The notes under the pieces: generated by a model
What the model was told of the DNA's origin: nothing
The model's input: only the letters and a program-made list of their open reading frames with translations
Databases searched by the model: none
Shown: positions 16,631-24,223 of the stretch, piece after piece
How positions within the stretch are numbered: the first letter of the stretch is position 1
Layout of the letters: every line of letters starts with the position of its first letter
Translations under genes and position numbers: made by a program
Source: Methanobacterium sp.
Lineage (GTDB): Archaea > Methanobacteriota > Methanobacteria > Methanobacteriales > Methanobacteriaceae
Reading direction: 5' to 3'
DNA length: 33,395 nucleotides
Assembly: GCA_003151535.1 (NCBI GenBank)
Contig: PLXT01000051.1
Location: 1 to 33,395 of the forward strand

Positions 16631-17419
16631 ATGTTAGCCAAAATTAAAGAATTTTTAGGAATGGAGGCAAAACCAAAAGAACTAGCTTCAAAAGAGGAGG
16701 TTGAAAAGGTGGCTGAAGAAAAAGCAAGACCAAGAATCGGATATGTCCACTTATCAGGATGTACCGGGGACATGATGTCGCTCAGTGAAAACTACGACAT
16801 TTTAGCCGAATTACTCACCAATATGGTGGAAATTGTTTATGGACATACTCTGGCAGATGTATGGGAAATGCCAGAGATGGACCTTGTACTTGTAGAAGGT
16901 TCAGTATGTTTACAAGACGAACACAGTGTTAAAGAGCTCATGGAAGCAAGAGAAAAAGCCGGACTTTTAGTGGCTTTAGGTTCCTGTGCTGCAACAGGGT
17001 GTTTCACTCGATATTCAAGGGGTGGACAGCAAGCCCAGCCAAATCATGAATCATTTGTGCCAATTGCAGACTTAGTGAAAGTAGATGCTGCAATACCAGG
17101 ATGTCCACCATCACCAGAAATAATTGCAAAGGTTGTTGTTGCTGTAATTAATGGTGACATGGATTATTTACAACCAATGATAGATTTAGTTGGTTACACA
17201 GAAGCATGTGGATGTGACCTTCAGTATAAAGTAGTAAACCAAGCCTTATGTATCGGATGTGGAACATGTGCAATGGCATGTCAGACCCGTGCAATAACCA
17301 TGACTGATGGTAGACCAGAACTCAACAGCGCAAGATGTGTGAAATGTGGTATATGTTACATCCAGTGTCCAAGAAGCTGGTGGCCAGCCGAACAGATAAA
17401 TAAGGACTTAGGTTTATAG
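16631..17419 (+). CDS. frhG: Coenzyme F420-reducing [NiFe] hydrogenase, gamma (small) subunit
   Basis: FrhG is the electron-transfer small subunit linking the NiFe site of FrhA to FrhB. The 262-aa protein has a ~35-residue Lys/Glu-rich N-terminal extension. The proximal-cluster cysteines follow: LSGCTGD (C44), EGSVCLQDE (C93), LGSCAATGC (C119/C124) and IPGCPPSP (C158). Two ferredoxin motifs come next at C207-C217 (CIGCGTCAMAC) and C236-C246 (CVKCGICYIQC). The extra ACGC pair (C193, C195) is part of the Frh-type small subunit. Three 4Fe-4S clusters are thus expected. It begins 3 nt after the frhD stop, so translation is coupled. Confidence 0.97.
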   Translation: MLAKIKEFLGMEAKPKELASKEEVEKVAEEKARPRIGYVHLSGCTGDMMSLSENYDILAELLTNMVEIVYGHTLADVWEMPEMDLVLVEGSVCLQDEHSVKELMEAREKAGLLVALGSCAATGCFTRYSRGGQQAQPNHESFVPIADLVKVDAAIPGCPPSPEIIAKVVVAVINGDMDYLQPMIDLVGYTEACGCDLQYKVVNQALCIGCGTCAMACQTRAITMTDGRPELNSARCVKCGICYIQCPRSWWPAEQINKDLGL

Positions 17420-17431
17420 GAGGTTGAAAAA

Positions 17432-18316
17432 ATGGTATTAGGAACATACAAACAAATTACTCTTGGAAGATCAACCGACAAAGAGATTCAAAAAATTTCA
17501 CAAGATGGTGGAATAGTAACTGCTCTTTTAACCTTCGCTCTTGATGAGAAACTCATTGATGGTGCAGTGGTAGCTGGACCTTCAGATGAAATGTGGAAAC
17601 CAGAAGCTACAGTAGCATTATCATCCGATGAAGTTATGGCTGCAGCAGGTACCAAATACACAATATCCCCAAATAATTGGGTTCTTAAACAAGCTGTCAG
17701 ACAATATGGTCTTGAAAAGGTTGGTATAGTTACCATTCCTTGTCAGACTATGGGTATAAGAAAAATGCAGTCCTATCCATTTGGTGTAAGATTCTTAGCA
17801 GATAAAATAGCACTAGATATTGGAATATGCTGTACTGAAAACTTCCCATTTGAATCACTTAAAACATTTATTTCAGCTAAAGCTGGTGTTGATTTTGACC
17901 TAGTGGAAAAAATGGACATAGGAAAAGGAAAATTTTGGGTGAAGACTCAGGATGATCTAATAAGTTTCCCTATCAAAGAAACACATGGCTATGAACAAAA
18001 TGGATGTAAAGTTTGTCTCGATCTGGTTTCAGAAATGTCTGACATATCAACAGGTTCCATAGGAGCACCTGACAAGTGGTCAGCTATTCAGGTAAGAACA
18101 GATATTGGTGAAACAGTATTCAAACAAGCAGTTGATGCTGGTGCAATTGAACTTAAACCAATCGATGAAGGTAAATTTGGTCTTGAAATGCTCACAAAAT
18201 TAGCTAAATCCAAAAAGGAGAAAGCTATGAAGGAGATCGACAGACGAAAAGCAATGGGATTACCCGTTCCATACAAGGGTAGTAGTGAGAAGGAAGATCC
18301 ACTCGCAAACGTCTAA
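17432..18316 (+). CDS. frhB: Coenzyme F420-reducing hydrogenase, beta subunit
   Basis: FrhB binds FAD, a 4Fe-4S cluster and F420 and passes electrons as hydride to F420. The 294-aa protein begins VLGTYKQITLGRSTDKEIQK, with the flavin/F420 region SQDGGIVTALLTFAL and AAGTKYTISPN. Cluster cysteines are expected in TIPCQTMGI, DIGICCTENFPF and GCKVCLDLVSE. The same domain occurs in FpoF and FdhB, but the frhADG context fixes the identity. GGAGGTTG precedes the ATG at good spacing. A hairpin terminator follows 24 nt after the stop. Confidence 0.97.
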   Translation: MVLGTYKQITLGRSTDKEIQKISQDGGIVTALLTFALDEKLIDGAVVAGPSDEMWKPEATVALSSDEVMAAAGTKYTISPNNWVLKQAVRQYGLEKVGIVTIPCQTMGIRKMQSYPFGVRFLADKIALDIGICCTENFPFESLKTFISAKAGVDFDLVEKMDIGKGKFWVKTQDDLISFPIKETHGYEQNGCKVCLDLVSEMSDISTGSIGAPDKWSAIQVRTDIGETVFKQAVDAGAIELKPIDEGKFGLEMLTKLAKSKKEKAMKEIDRRKAMGLPVPYKGSSEKEDPLANV

Positions 18317-18340
18317 GTTAAAAAAGGTAATTGTACAGAT

Positions 18341-18390
18341 TAGTAAAGTGGGATTTTATCCCCTTACTCACTGTTTTATTTTGAATTTTT
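18341..18390 (+). terminator. Hairpin plus T-tract terminator of the frh operon
   Basis: AGTAA (18341-18345) pairs with TTACT (18363-18367) and GGGAT (18349-18353) with ATCCC (18357-18361) around a TTT loop, with a small bulge between. T-rich DNA including a T8 run follows to about 18392. The convergent map gene ends at 18482. Confidence 0.7.
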
Positions 18391-18481
18391 TTTAAATTGC
18401 TAATTATACAGGGTTTCTTCTGAAAATAAATAATTGCTATTCTGTCTTTATATATTAAAAAAATTTTGTAAATAATTAAAT

Positions 18482-19414
18482 TCACTCTGTTATAACCCTA
18501 CATCCATCTGACTCAACAATAACAGTGTGTTCTGCTTGAGCAACCCGCGAGTCGCTTTTTTCTTTGAGGACATGATATGGATAAATTGCCCTGGAAGATA
18601 AAAGTTGTCTCATGGCCATATTAAGATATTTTGAATCTATATGATCTGTGAGCCATCTTTGTGAAAATGGAAGTGTTTTATAATTAGTCGCAATTATATC
18701 CAAGAGTTTCTTGGCTTGTACCATCCGCATAGGACGTCCACGTAAAAACCTAAATATATAAGCATCATTCGTATCACCAACACGACCAATACCATTAGTT
18801 ACAAAGGGTTCTATAGCGAGAACATCTCCTTCATGTACTATATGGTTATTTTCCTCTTTGATGTTAGGAACCGAAACTCCAGAATGGAGTATCCAACGAT
18901 CCATACTATGACCTGTCAGATTAGAAACAGAATTAAAATTTTTATTATTTATAGTTTCTTCTATTGCTTTTCCTATTTTACCAAGTTCCACACCATCTCT
19001 TATGGTACATATCGCACTTTCAAGAGCTTCATGTGCTGTTTCTATCATCTTAATGCTTAAATTTTCTTCAGATTGTCCATCAATATCATCATGAATGGAA
19101 GCTGAACCGTCATCATTTATAAAAACACTGATGGCTGAATCAGCAATATAACCCTCTACATGTGCACCAAGATCTATTTTAACTAGATCGCCCATTTTAA
19201 TGATAGATTCATCACCGGGTGGTGAAGTGTAATGTGCGGTTATTTCGTTTATTGAGACATTACATGGAAATGCAAGTAATCCACCCATTTCAACTATATT
19301 GCCTTCAACATAGTTTATAAGATCTATAATTTTCATATCTGCTTTCACGTATTCTACAGCCATTGATCTTGTTTTCGAAACTATTTTACCTGCTTTTTTG
19401 TACTTTTCAATCAT
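18482..19414 (-). CDS. map: Methionine aminopeptidase, type II
   Basis: This dinuclear metalloprotease removes N-terminal methionine from nascent proteins. The 310-aa protein has the five metal ligands D81 (KIDLGAH), D92 (YIADSA), H169 (TGHSMD), E202 (AIEPF) and E295 (QAEHTV). The helical insert near 205-270 (GDTNDAYIFRFL, PFSQRWL) marks type II. An acidic low-complexity loop at about 100-120 (SIHDDIDGQSEEN) looks like a lineage insertion. GTGAT precedes the ATG. A TATA-like element at 19457-19470 faces the gene. Its position convergent to frhADGB is shared with Methanothermobacter. Confidence 0.95.
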   Translation of the reverse strand: MIEKYKKAGKIVSKTRSMAVEYVKADMKIIDLINYVEGNIVEMGGLLAFPCNVSINEITAHYTSPPGDESIIKMGDLVKIDLGAHVEGYIADSAISVFINDDGSASIHDDIDGQSEENLSIKMIETAHEALESAICTIRDGVELGKIGKAIEETINNKNFNSVSNLTGHSMDRWILHSGVSVPNIKEENNHIVHEGDVLAIEPFVTNGIGRVGDTNDAYIFRFLRGRPMRMVQAKKLLDIIATNYKTLPFSQRWLTDHIDSKYLNMAMRQLLSSRAIYPYHVLKEKSDSRVAQAEHTVIVESDGCRVITE

Positions 19415-19736
19415 AAAATCACTACATACGTCTTAATAGGATACATAATCTTTGCCCAAATATATAATCTAAAGAATGATCCATATATTGTCTTCATTTC
19501 TAGTTATTTTTTACTAGTAAATTTAAAATAACATCTAATACAATTAGTATTATAAAAACCATCATATAAAAATCAGCATATATACAACATCAGTTAAAGT
19601 GGATTAGTTGTTAATAGATCAGATAATTACACCTATTCCTTTATTTAATTTAGTTCTTAATTTACGTGGATGGATTAAGTAATCTAATAAAAATACATAA
19701 ATAAAAGTATTGATAGAATATTAAAGAGGTAATAAT
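19415..19736. other. Divergent intergenic region between map and the membrane cluster
   Basis: This is 322 nt of AT-rich DNA with no gene. AAATATATAATC at about 19459-19470 is a likely map promoter, pointing left. Several TATA-like tracts between 19550 and 19705 could serve the rightward genes. Nothing else stands out. Confidence 0.5.
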
Positions 19737-20159
19737 ATGGTAGCAATTGATCAAAATGTATTTTATATAGTAATAGCGGCCATAATAGTAGTTGGACTAA
19801 TAGTCGCACTTATGCAATGGAGACGGGTTAGAGAAGCCCAGACGAACGTTGAATTCCTTACTAAACAGGCTGAACTCAAAAAGATAGAATTGGTAGAACG
19901 TGATCTAGAGTCAAAACGAATGATGAGTGATATTGTTCTTCCTAAGGATCAGCAAGAAAAATTAACAAACATCAGAGAAACCACTTCTGAATTAATGCAC
20001 AAAGCAGGATACCTCCATAGTGAGATCAATGAGAGAGTTAACCGTCTAGAAGCCCAGACCGAATACGCTAAACTCCAAAAACTACTCATGGACATAGAGA
20101 AGAAAGAAGAAGAACTTGAAAAGAAAACTAGCAAGGCTAAGGGAGGAAAAACTAAATGA
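19737..20159 (+). CDS. Unknown membrane-anchored coiled-coil protein
   Basis: I do not recognise a named family. The 140-aa protein has one N-terminal membrane segment (about 8-26, VFYIVIAAIIVVGLIVALMQ) followed by a positively charged WRRVRE, so the C-terminus should be cytoplasmic. Residues about 35-130 are a nearly continuous charged helix with heptad pattern, ending in a Lys-rich tail. AGAGGT lies just before the ATG. Its stop overlaps the next gene's ATG by 4 nt, and that protein has the same architecture, which suggests a heteromeric membrane-tethered coiled coil. The family is probably lineage-specific. Confidence 0.8.
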   Translation: MVAIDQNVFYIVIAAIIVVGLIVALMQWRRVREAQTNVEFLTKQAELKKIELVERDLESKRMMSDIVLPKDQQEKLTNIRETTSELMHKAGYLHSEINERVNRLEAQTEYAKLQKLLMDIEKKEEELEKKTSKAKGGKTK

Positions 20160-20746
20160 CTCCATTGGAGTTATTGGCAATACTTGTACTTGCAGGAGCA
20201 ATTGTGGTTTTACTCTATTACTATATGCTCGACACTAGAAACGCTTCATTAGTAAGGGCAAGAACTTATATAACTGATACCAGTGAAAAAGCACGCTCTA
20301 CTGTTTCGGGTAATACTGACGAGGAGGATAATGTTGGCGGAATAGGAGACAAAATGTCTGGAATGAGTGGTAAAGCACGTTCTGCAGTTTCTGGTGCAAG
20401 TGAAAAAGTAACTATCGAAGGTAGTATGATCGATGGTGTCAGTGAAAGGATGGCTGGAATGAGTGAAAAAATAAAAGGTACTGTAAAAGGTGTTCCAAAG
20501 AGTACAGATACACTTTCAAACAGAATCGATCTATTTTTAAACGATAAAAGCGACCAGCTTATTAAAGATTGGGAACTAGCAACTAAAAATGATGTCATAG
20601 ACCTTGAAAAAAGATATAGTAAAGTATCACGAGATTTAGGAGAACTTGACAGTCGTTTTAGTGAGTACCGAGGATACACAAATAAGAAAGTAAAAAAGAT
20701 TGAGGAAAGACTAGATAAACTCGAAAATCCTGAGAATGAAGAATAA
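20156..20746 (+). CDS. Unknown membrane-anchored protein with internal repeats and C-terminal coiled coil
   Basis: The 196-aa protein has one N-terminal membrane segment (about 4-24, LELLAILVLAGAIVVLLYYY). A central region (about 40-120) carries degenerate repeats: TSEKARSTVSG, MSGKARSAVSG, then GVSERMAGMSEKIKGTVKG. The C-terminal coiled coil (about 140-190, DLEKRYSKVSRDLGELDSRF) ends acidic. The repeats resemble the 11-residue amphipathic type seen in membrane- or filament-associated proteins, but this is a pattern-level comparison. It overlaps the previous gene by 4 nt (ATGA), so the two are coupled. No function is known to me. Confidence 0.8.
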   Translation: MTPLELLAILVLAGAIVVLLYYYMLDTRNASLVRARTYITDTSEKARSTVSGNTDEEDNVGGIGDKMSGMSGKARSAVSGASEKVTIEGSMIDGVSERMAGMSEKIKGTVKGVPKSTDTLSNRIDLFLNDKSDQLIKDWELATKNDVIDLEKRYSKVSRDLGELDSRFSEYRGYTNKKVKKIEERLDKLENPENEE

Positions 20747-20790
20747 TACATATAACCTCAATCAAATGAAGCGAATAAAAGGTATCCAAT

Positions 20791-21114
20791 ATGTACCAAG
20801 ATATTATCACATACATCTCCTTATTTTTTTCTATTTTTGGTGCTATCCTCATAGTTTATGGTGGATTGAGGGCTATAATCACAATTCTTAAAGTAGAAAT
20901 ATTGAAAAAATCATCAAATTATAACACTATCAGGGCGGATTTCACTTCAAAGATCGTACTTTCCCTGGAGTTTTTTATTGCAGCAGATCTTATTAGAACA
21001 GTAATCCAACCTACTTTGGACGAAGTGGTTATACTGGCAGTAATTGTGGCTATAAGGACAGTTGTTGGTTATTCTCTTGATAAAGAAGCAAAAGATATAT
21101 TAGAAAATCAATAA
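20791..21114 (+). CDS. DUF1622 family membrane protein
   Basis: This 107-aa protein matches the DUF1622 pattern: a first membrane helix (about 5-28, ITYISLFFSIFGAILIVYGG), the motif FTSKIVLSLEFFIAADLIRT with a second helix, and a C-terminal helix EVVILAVIVAIRTVVGYSLD. DUF1622 proteins are widespread in prokaryotes and uncharacterised. It lies 44 nt after the previous gene on the same strand and may be in the same transcript. The ATG at 20791 has only a weak ribosome binding site (AAAAGG). Confidence 0.8.
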   Translation: MYQDIITYISLFFSIFGAILIVYGGLRAIITILKVEILKKSSNYNTIRADFTSKIVLSLEFFIAADLIRTVIQPTLDEVVILAVIVAIRTVVGYSLDKEAKDILENQ

Positions 21115-21175
21115 AGTCGTTATGCGTTGTTAAATACCAAAATTCGATGTTCGATCAAATATAGCCAATGCAAAA

Positions 21176-21185
21176 CTTTATATGC
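21176..21185 (+). promoter_or_regulatory. TATA box for initiator tRNA-Met (and probably rnpB)
   Basis: CTTTATATGC is centred about 29 nt before the tRNA 5' end at 21210, the expected distance for archaeal transcription starting a few bases ahead of the mature tRNA. Confidence 0.6.
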
Positions 21186-21208
21186 TGTAAGATATAACAG
21201 TCATAGTA

Positions 21209-21284
<76 letters not shown>

Positions 21285-21298
21285 TTTTTAACTTTTTT

Positions 21299-21594
21299 AA
21301 ATGGCAAGCCGAAGGGCAGCTAACGGTTTTTCGTAAACTGAGGAAACTCCATCCATCATACAGAACCGTGGTGCCATAAGGCACGCGCTGAGAAGCGTGA
21401 CCATGGAGCAGAAACGACACGTCTTTTGGTGAATGAACATGATGCAAAGCTGATGACATCAGAAGGATCGGTGAAACGGCCATTCCACGGGATGCAAGAG
21501 TAAATACTACTGATGAGTCCTGTACGAGGTAGAGGTAATTCGCAAAGATGAATGCTGCTAAAACAGAAGGTGGGTTACTCTTGGCATGCCATTT
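21299..21594 (+). ncRNA. rnpB: RNase P RNA, archaeal type
   Basis: The ~296-nt RNA is the catalytic core of RNase P, which trims tRNA 5' leaders. AAATGGCA (21299-21306) pairs with TGCCATTT (21587-21594) to form helix P1. The conserved block GAGGAAACTCCATCC lies at 21340-21354, and the 3' block ACAGAAGGTGGGTTACT at 21564-21580 supplies the other P4 strand. Internal hairpins such as GTGCCATAAGGCAC are evident. It begins 15 nt after the initiator tRNA-Met, possibly on one transcript. A T8 run at about 21611-21618 probably ends it. Ends are set from P1 and may be off by a few bases. Confidence 0.9.
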
Positions 21595-21815
21595 AAATAA
21601 AATTTATAGATTTTTTTTAATTTTTATACTTAATAATGCTGATTTTGAAATTTTAAACAACTAGGTTTAGTTTATATTTGAATCAAAACTTTATGTGTCT
21701 ATCTTATTACAACTCTCCTATTCTAATACGAATTGTTATATTTGACAATTTATAGTAAATAATTATAAACAATTTATGTGGTTAAAATAATATTGGAATA
21801 GGAATAATAAGTAAC

Positions 21816-22504
21816 ATGTCTTCATTTTTTAACATTGCTTATACAGATTCTTCCACTGGCGTTTGGTGCTGCTGTTAGTCCAACAGCGTTAATGGGTATA
21901 ATAATCCTATTATCTATATCCAAAAAACCCAAACTACAAGTTTTGGATATTACATTGGTTCTGTAATTTTAATTATTATAGTAGTTTTATTAGGTTTACT
22001 TTTAGGTGCAGGAATTACTTCGGGATATAATAAACCCCACCTCCTTTTAGATTGGATTGATGTAGTAGTAGGAATCTTTTTATTATTATTAGGAGCTAGA
22101 AGAATTTTTCAAGCACAAAAATCTCCCGCGAATCGTGTTCAGAGCACCGATAAACAGAAATCAAATTTAAATCTTTTCATTAAAGGTATTCCTTTTGGGT
22201 TTGGTTTATTCTTAATCAACTTCTCAACCACAATAATTGTACTTGAAGCAGCTAAAGAAATTTCTATTTCACCAGTTGGTTTGATTGGAAAACTTTTGAT
22301 TATAACAATTTTAATATTTATAACACTTCTCGTATGTGAAGTACCTCTCATAATGTATGTATTACGCCCTCAAAAGGCAAAAAAATATTATTAAACGTTA
22401 ATAAATGGTTGCAACGTAATGGTCATATTTTAATGGGTATTGTACTATTGTTAATAGGAGCATACTTAATATGGGCAGGATGGATGAGGTTAGAATTTAT
22501 ATAA
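21816..22504 (+). pseudogene. GAP-family (LysE-like) exporter, frameshifted
   Basis: Joining three frames gives a full ~230-aa membrane protein of the GAP family. The first part after the start is QILPLAFGAAVSPTALMGII, the middle has LLLDWIDVVVGIFLLLLGAR and GIPFGFGLFLINFSTTIIVL, and the end is ILMGIVLLLIGAYLIWAGW. About six membrane segments are present. Frame changes sit at a T6 run (21825-21830), near 21936-21944 and at an A7 run (22379-22385). Otherwise the reading frame is intact. GAP-family proteins are putative exporters of small molecules or lipids. It is a fresh pseudogene or carries homopolymer sequence errors. Confidence 0.82.
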
Positions 22505-22763
22505 ATTAATTACCATTCAAGTTATCAGATGGAATATATAGATATAATGATCTGTATGAGTCAACAAACAACAAGGTATCAATTTAACAATAATCACGCT
22601 TTATTAAAACAATAGTAATGTCTGACAATCAAATTATGAGTTAGCTTAGCTTGATTAAATTAATAGTTTTGTGCGATTGGAAAATCATTATTTTTATTAG
22701 TAAAAACTGAAATATAAAATTCATAAAAAAGTAGAAGAAAATTTTGAAGTGAAAAAAATTATT
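22505..22763. other. Intergenic region, no feature recognised
   Basis: AT-rich DNA between the exporter pseudogene and the end of dnaJ. A 20-codon frame at 22556 lacks a ribosome binding site. I see no RNA gene or repeat. Confidence 0.4.
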
Positions 22764-23948
22764 TTAATGGTTAATAACTTCTTTCACTTTCTCAAAAAAA
22801 CCCTTATCAGTCGAATATATCTCCTCGCCGCTTATTTCAGCAAATTCTGTGAGAAGTTCCTTCTGTTTTGGGCTTAATTTCTTGGGTGTTACTATTTTAA
22901 CTTTCACATAAAGGTTACCCTTTCCATTCCAGCGAAGATGTGGCATTCCTTCTCCTCTTATACGGAAAGATGTACCTGTTTGGGTCCCTGCAGGTATTTT
23001 AAGGTCGACTGCTCCAGTTAATGTAGGTGCTTCTACTGTGTCTCCCAATGATGCTTGTACAAAACTAATGGGCATGTTGTAGATCAGGTCTGATTCCTCC
23101 CTTTTGAAGAGTTGATGCTTTTTAACACCTATAATAACGTAAAGATCTCCTGGAGGACCTCCTCGAGTACCAACATCACCTTCTCCTGGAACACGTAGAC
23201 GACTTCCATCTTCAACACCCGGCGGGATCTTGACGTGTATTGTACTCTTATTTTTAACAATACCCTTTCCATGACATTCTTTACATGGGGTGTCAATTAC
23301 CTGTCCTTCCCCTCTACACGTTCGGCATGGTCTAACAGTTGCAAATTGACCTAATGGGGTATTACTCACTTGGCGTACTTGTCCTGATCCACCGCATTCA
23401 GGGCATGTTCTTGTATCTGTACCAGGTTCAGCTTTAGAACCATGGCACTTTGGACATGTTTTCTTATGCGGAACTTCAATGTCTTCTTCAAGTCCCAAAG
23501 CTGCTTCTTTGAGTGTTATATTCATTTCATAGTAAACATCTTCACCTTGAGTAGGTCCATTACTGGCGCTCCCTCCGAATCCGAATAAATCAAATATACT
23601 TTCAAAGCCACCACCACCACCACCACCACCACTACGGTTACTGCTTTGGCTTCCACCGAATCCAAATCCTCGGAATATATCATCGAAGTTTACATTATTA
23701 TAAATATCCTCTTGTGAGAATCCATTCATTCCTGCATGACCATATTGATCGTATGTCTGCCTTTTTTCTGCATCTGAGAGAACAGCATAAGCTTCGCTTA
23801 TTTCTTTAAATTTTCCCCCTGATTCTTGGTCTTCGCTTACGTCAGGGTGGTATTTCATAGCCAATTTACGATATGCTTTTTTAATATCTTTTTTCTCCGC
23901 GCCCTTATCCACTCCGAGCACTTCGTAATAATCACGCTTTTCTGCCAT
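22764..23948 (-). CDS. dnaJ: Chaperone DnaJ (Hsp40), type I
   Basis: DnaJ delivers unfolded substrates to DnaK and stimulates its ATPase. The 394-aa protein has a J domain (about 5-70) with the catalytic HPD in KLAMKYHPDVSED, then a Gly/Phe-rich region containing eight consecutive Gly. Four zinc motifs follow, CPKCHGSK, CPECGGSG, CRTCRGEG and CKECHGKG, at about 160-225, then two beta-barrel substrate domains and a C-terminal dimer segment. It is full length. It lies 275 nt after dnaK behind a terminator, and a TTTTATAAATT element near 24022-24032 may be its own promoter. DnaK systems are believed to have reached archaea by transfer from bacteria. Confidence 0.97.
   Translation of the reverse strand: MAEKRDYYEVLGVDKGAEKKDIKKAYRKLAMKYHPDVSEDQESGGKFKEISEAYAVLSDAEKRQTYDQYGHAGMNGFSQEDIYNNVNFDDIFRGFGFGGSQSSNRSGGGGGGGGFESIFDLFGFGGSASNGPTQGEDVYYEMNITLKEAALGLEEDIEVPHKKTCPKCHGSKAEPGTDTRTCPECGGSGQVRQVSNTPLGQFATVRPCRTCRGEGQVIDTPCKECHGKGIVKNKSTIHVKIPPGVEDGSRLRVPGEGDVGTRGGPPGDLYVIIGVKKHQLFKREESDLIYNMPISFVQASLGDTVEAPTLTGAVDLKIPAGTQTGTSFRIRGEGMPHLRWNGKGNLYVKVKIVTPKKLSPKQKELLTEFAEISGEEIYSTDKGFFEKVKEVINH
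23608..23631. repeat. (CCA)8 trinucleotide repeat inside dnaJ
   Basis: Eight tandem CCA units on the plus strand encode the poly-Gly run (GGT codons) of the DnaJ G/F linker. Length changes would add or remove Gly without shifting the frame. Confidence 0.9.
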
Positions 23949-24192
23949 TATAATCTTACCCTCAATTTATTTGATCTATTATTTATCAATATTTTTTATT
24001 TTATTATGAATGAATTTATTGTGAAATTTATAAAATTAAAGTTATTATTTTGAAACTATTTTAATGACACTGTTATCAACGATTTAGAAAATTCATGAAT
24101 ATCAACTTTAATGAGTAACCCAGATTTTTGTAAGATGATTGTGATTAACAATTCAATATTATTCAACTAAATTTCTTAAAAATAAAAATAGG

Positions 24193-24212
24193 ATACAGGG
24201 ATCTCCCTGTAT
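24193..24212 (-). terminator. Hairpin terminator downstream of dnaK
   Basis: ATACAGGGA and TCCCTGTAT form a perfect 9-bp inverted repeat separated by 2 nt. On the minus strand it lies just past the dnaK stop (24224) and is followed by T-rich DNA. It should separate dnaK from dnaJ transcription. Confidence 0.75.
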
Positions 24213-24223
24213 GATCTGATAAC

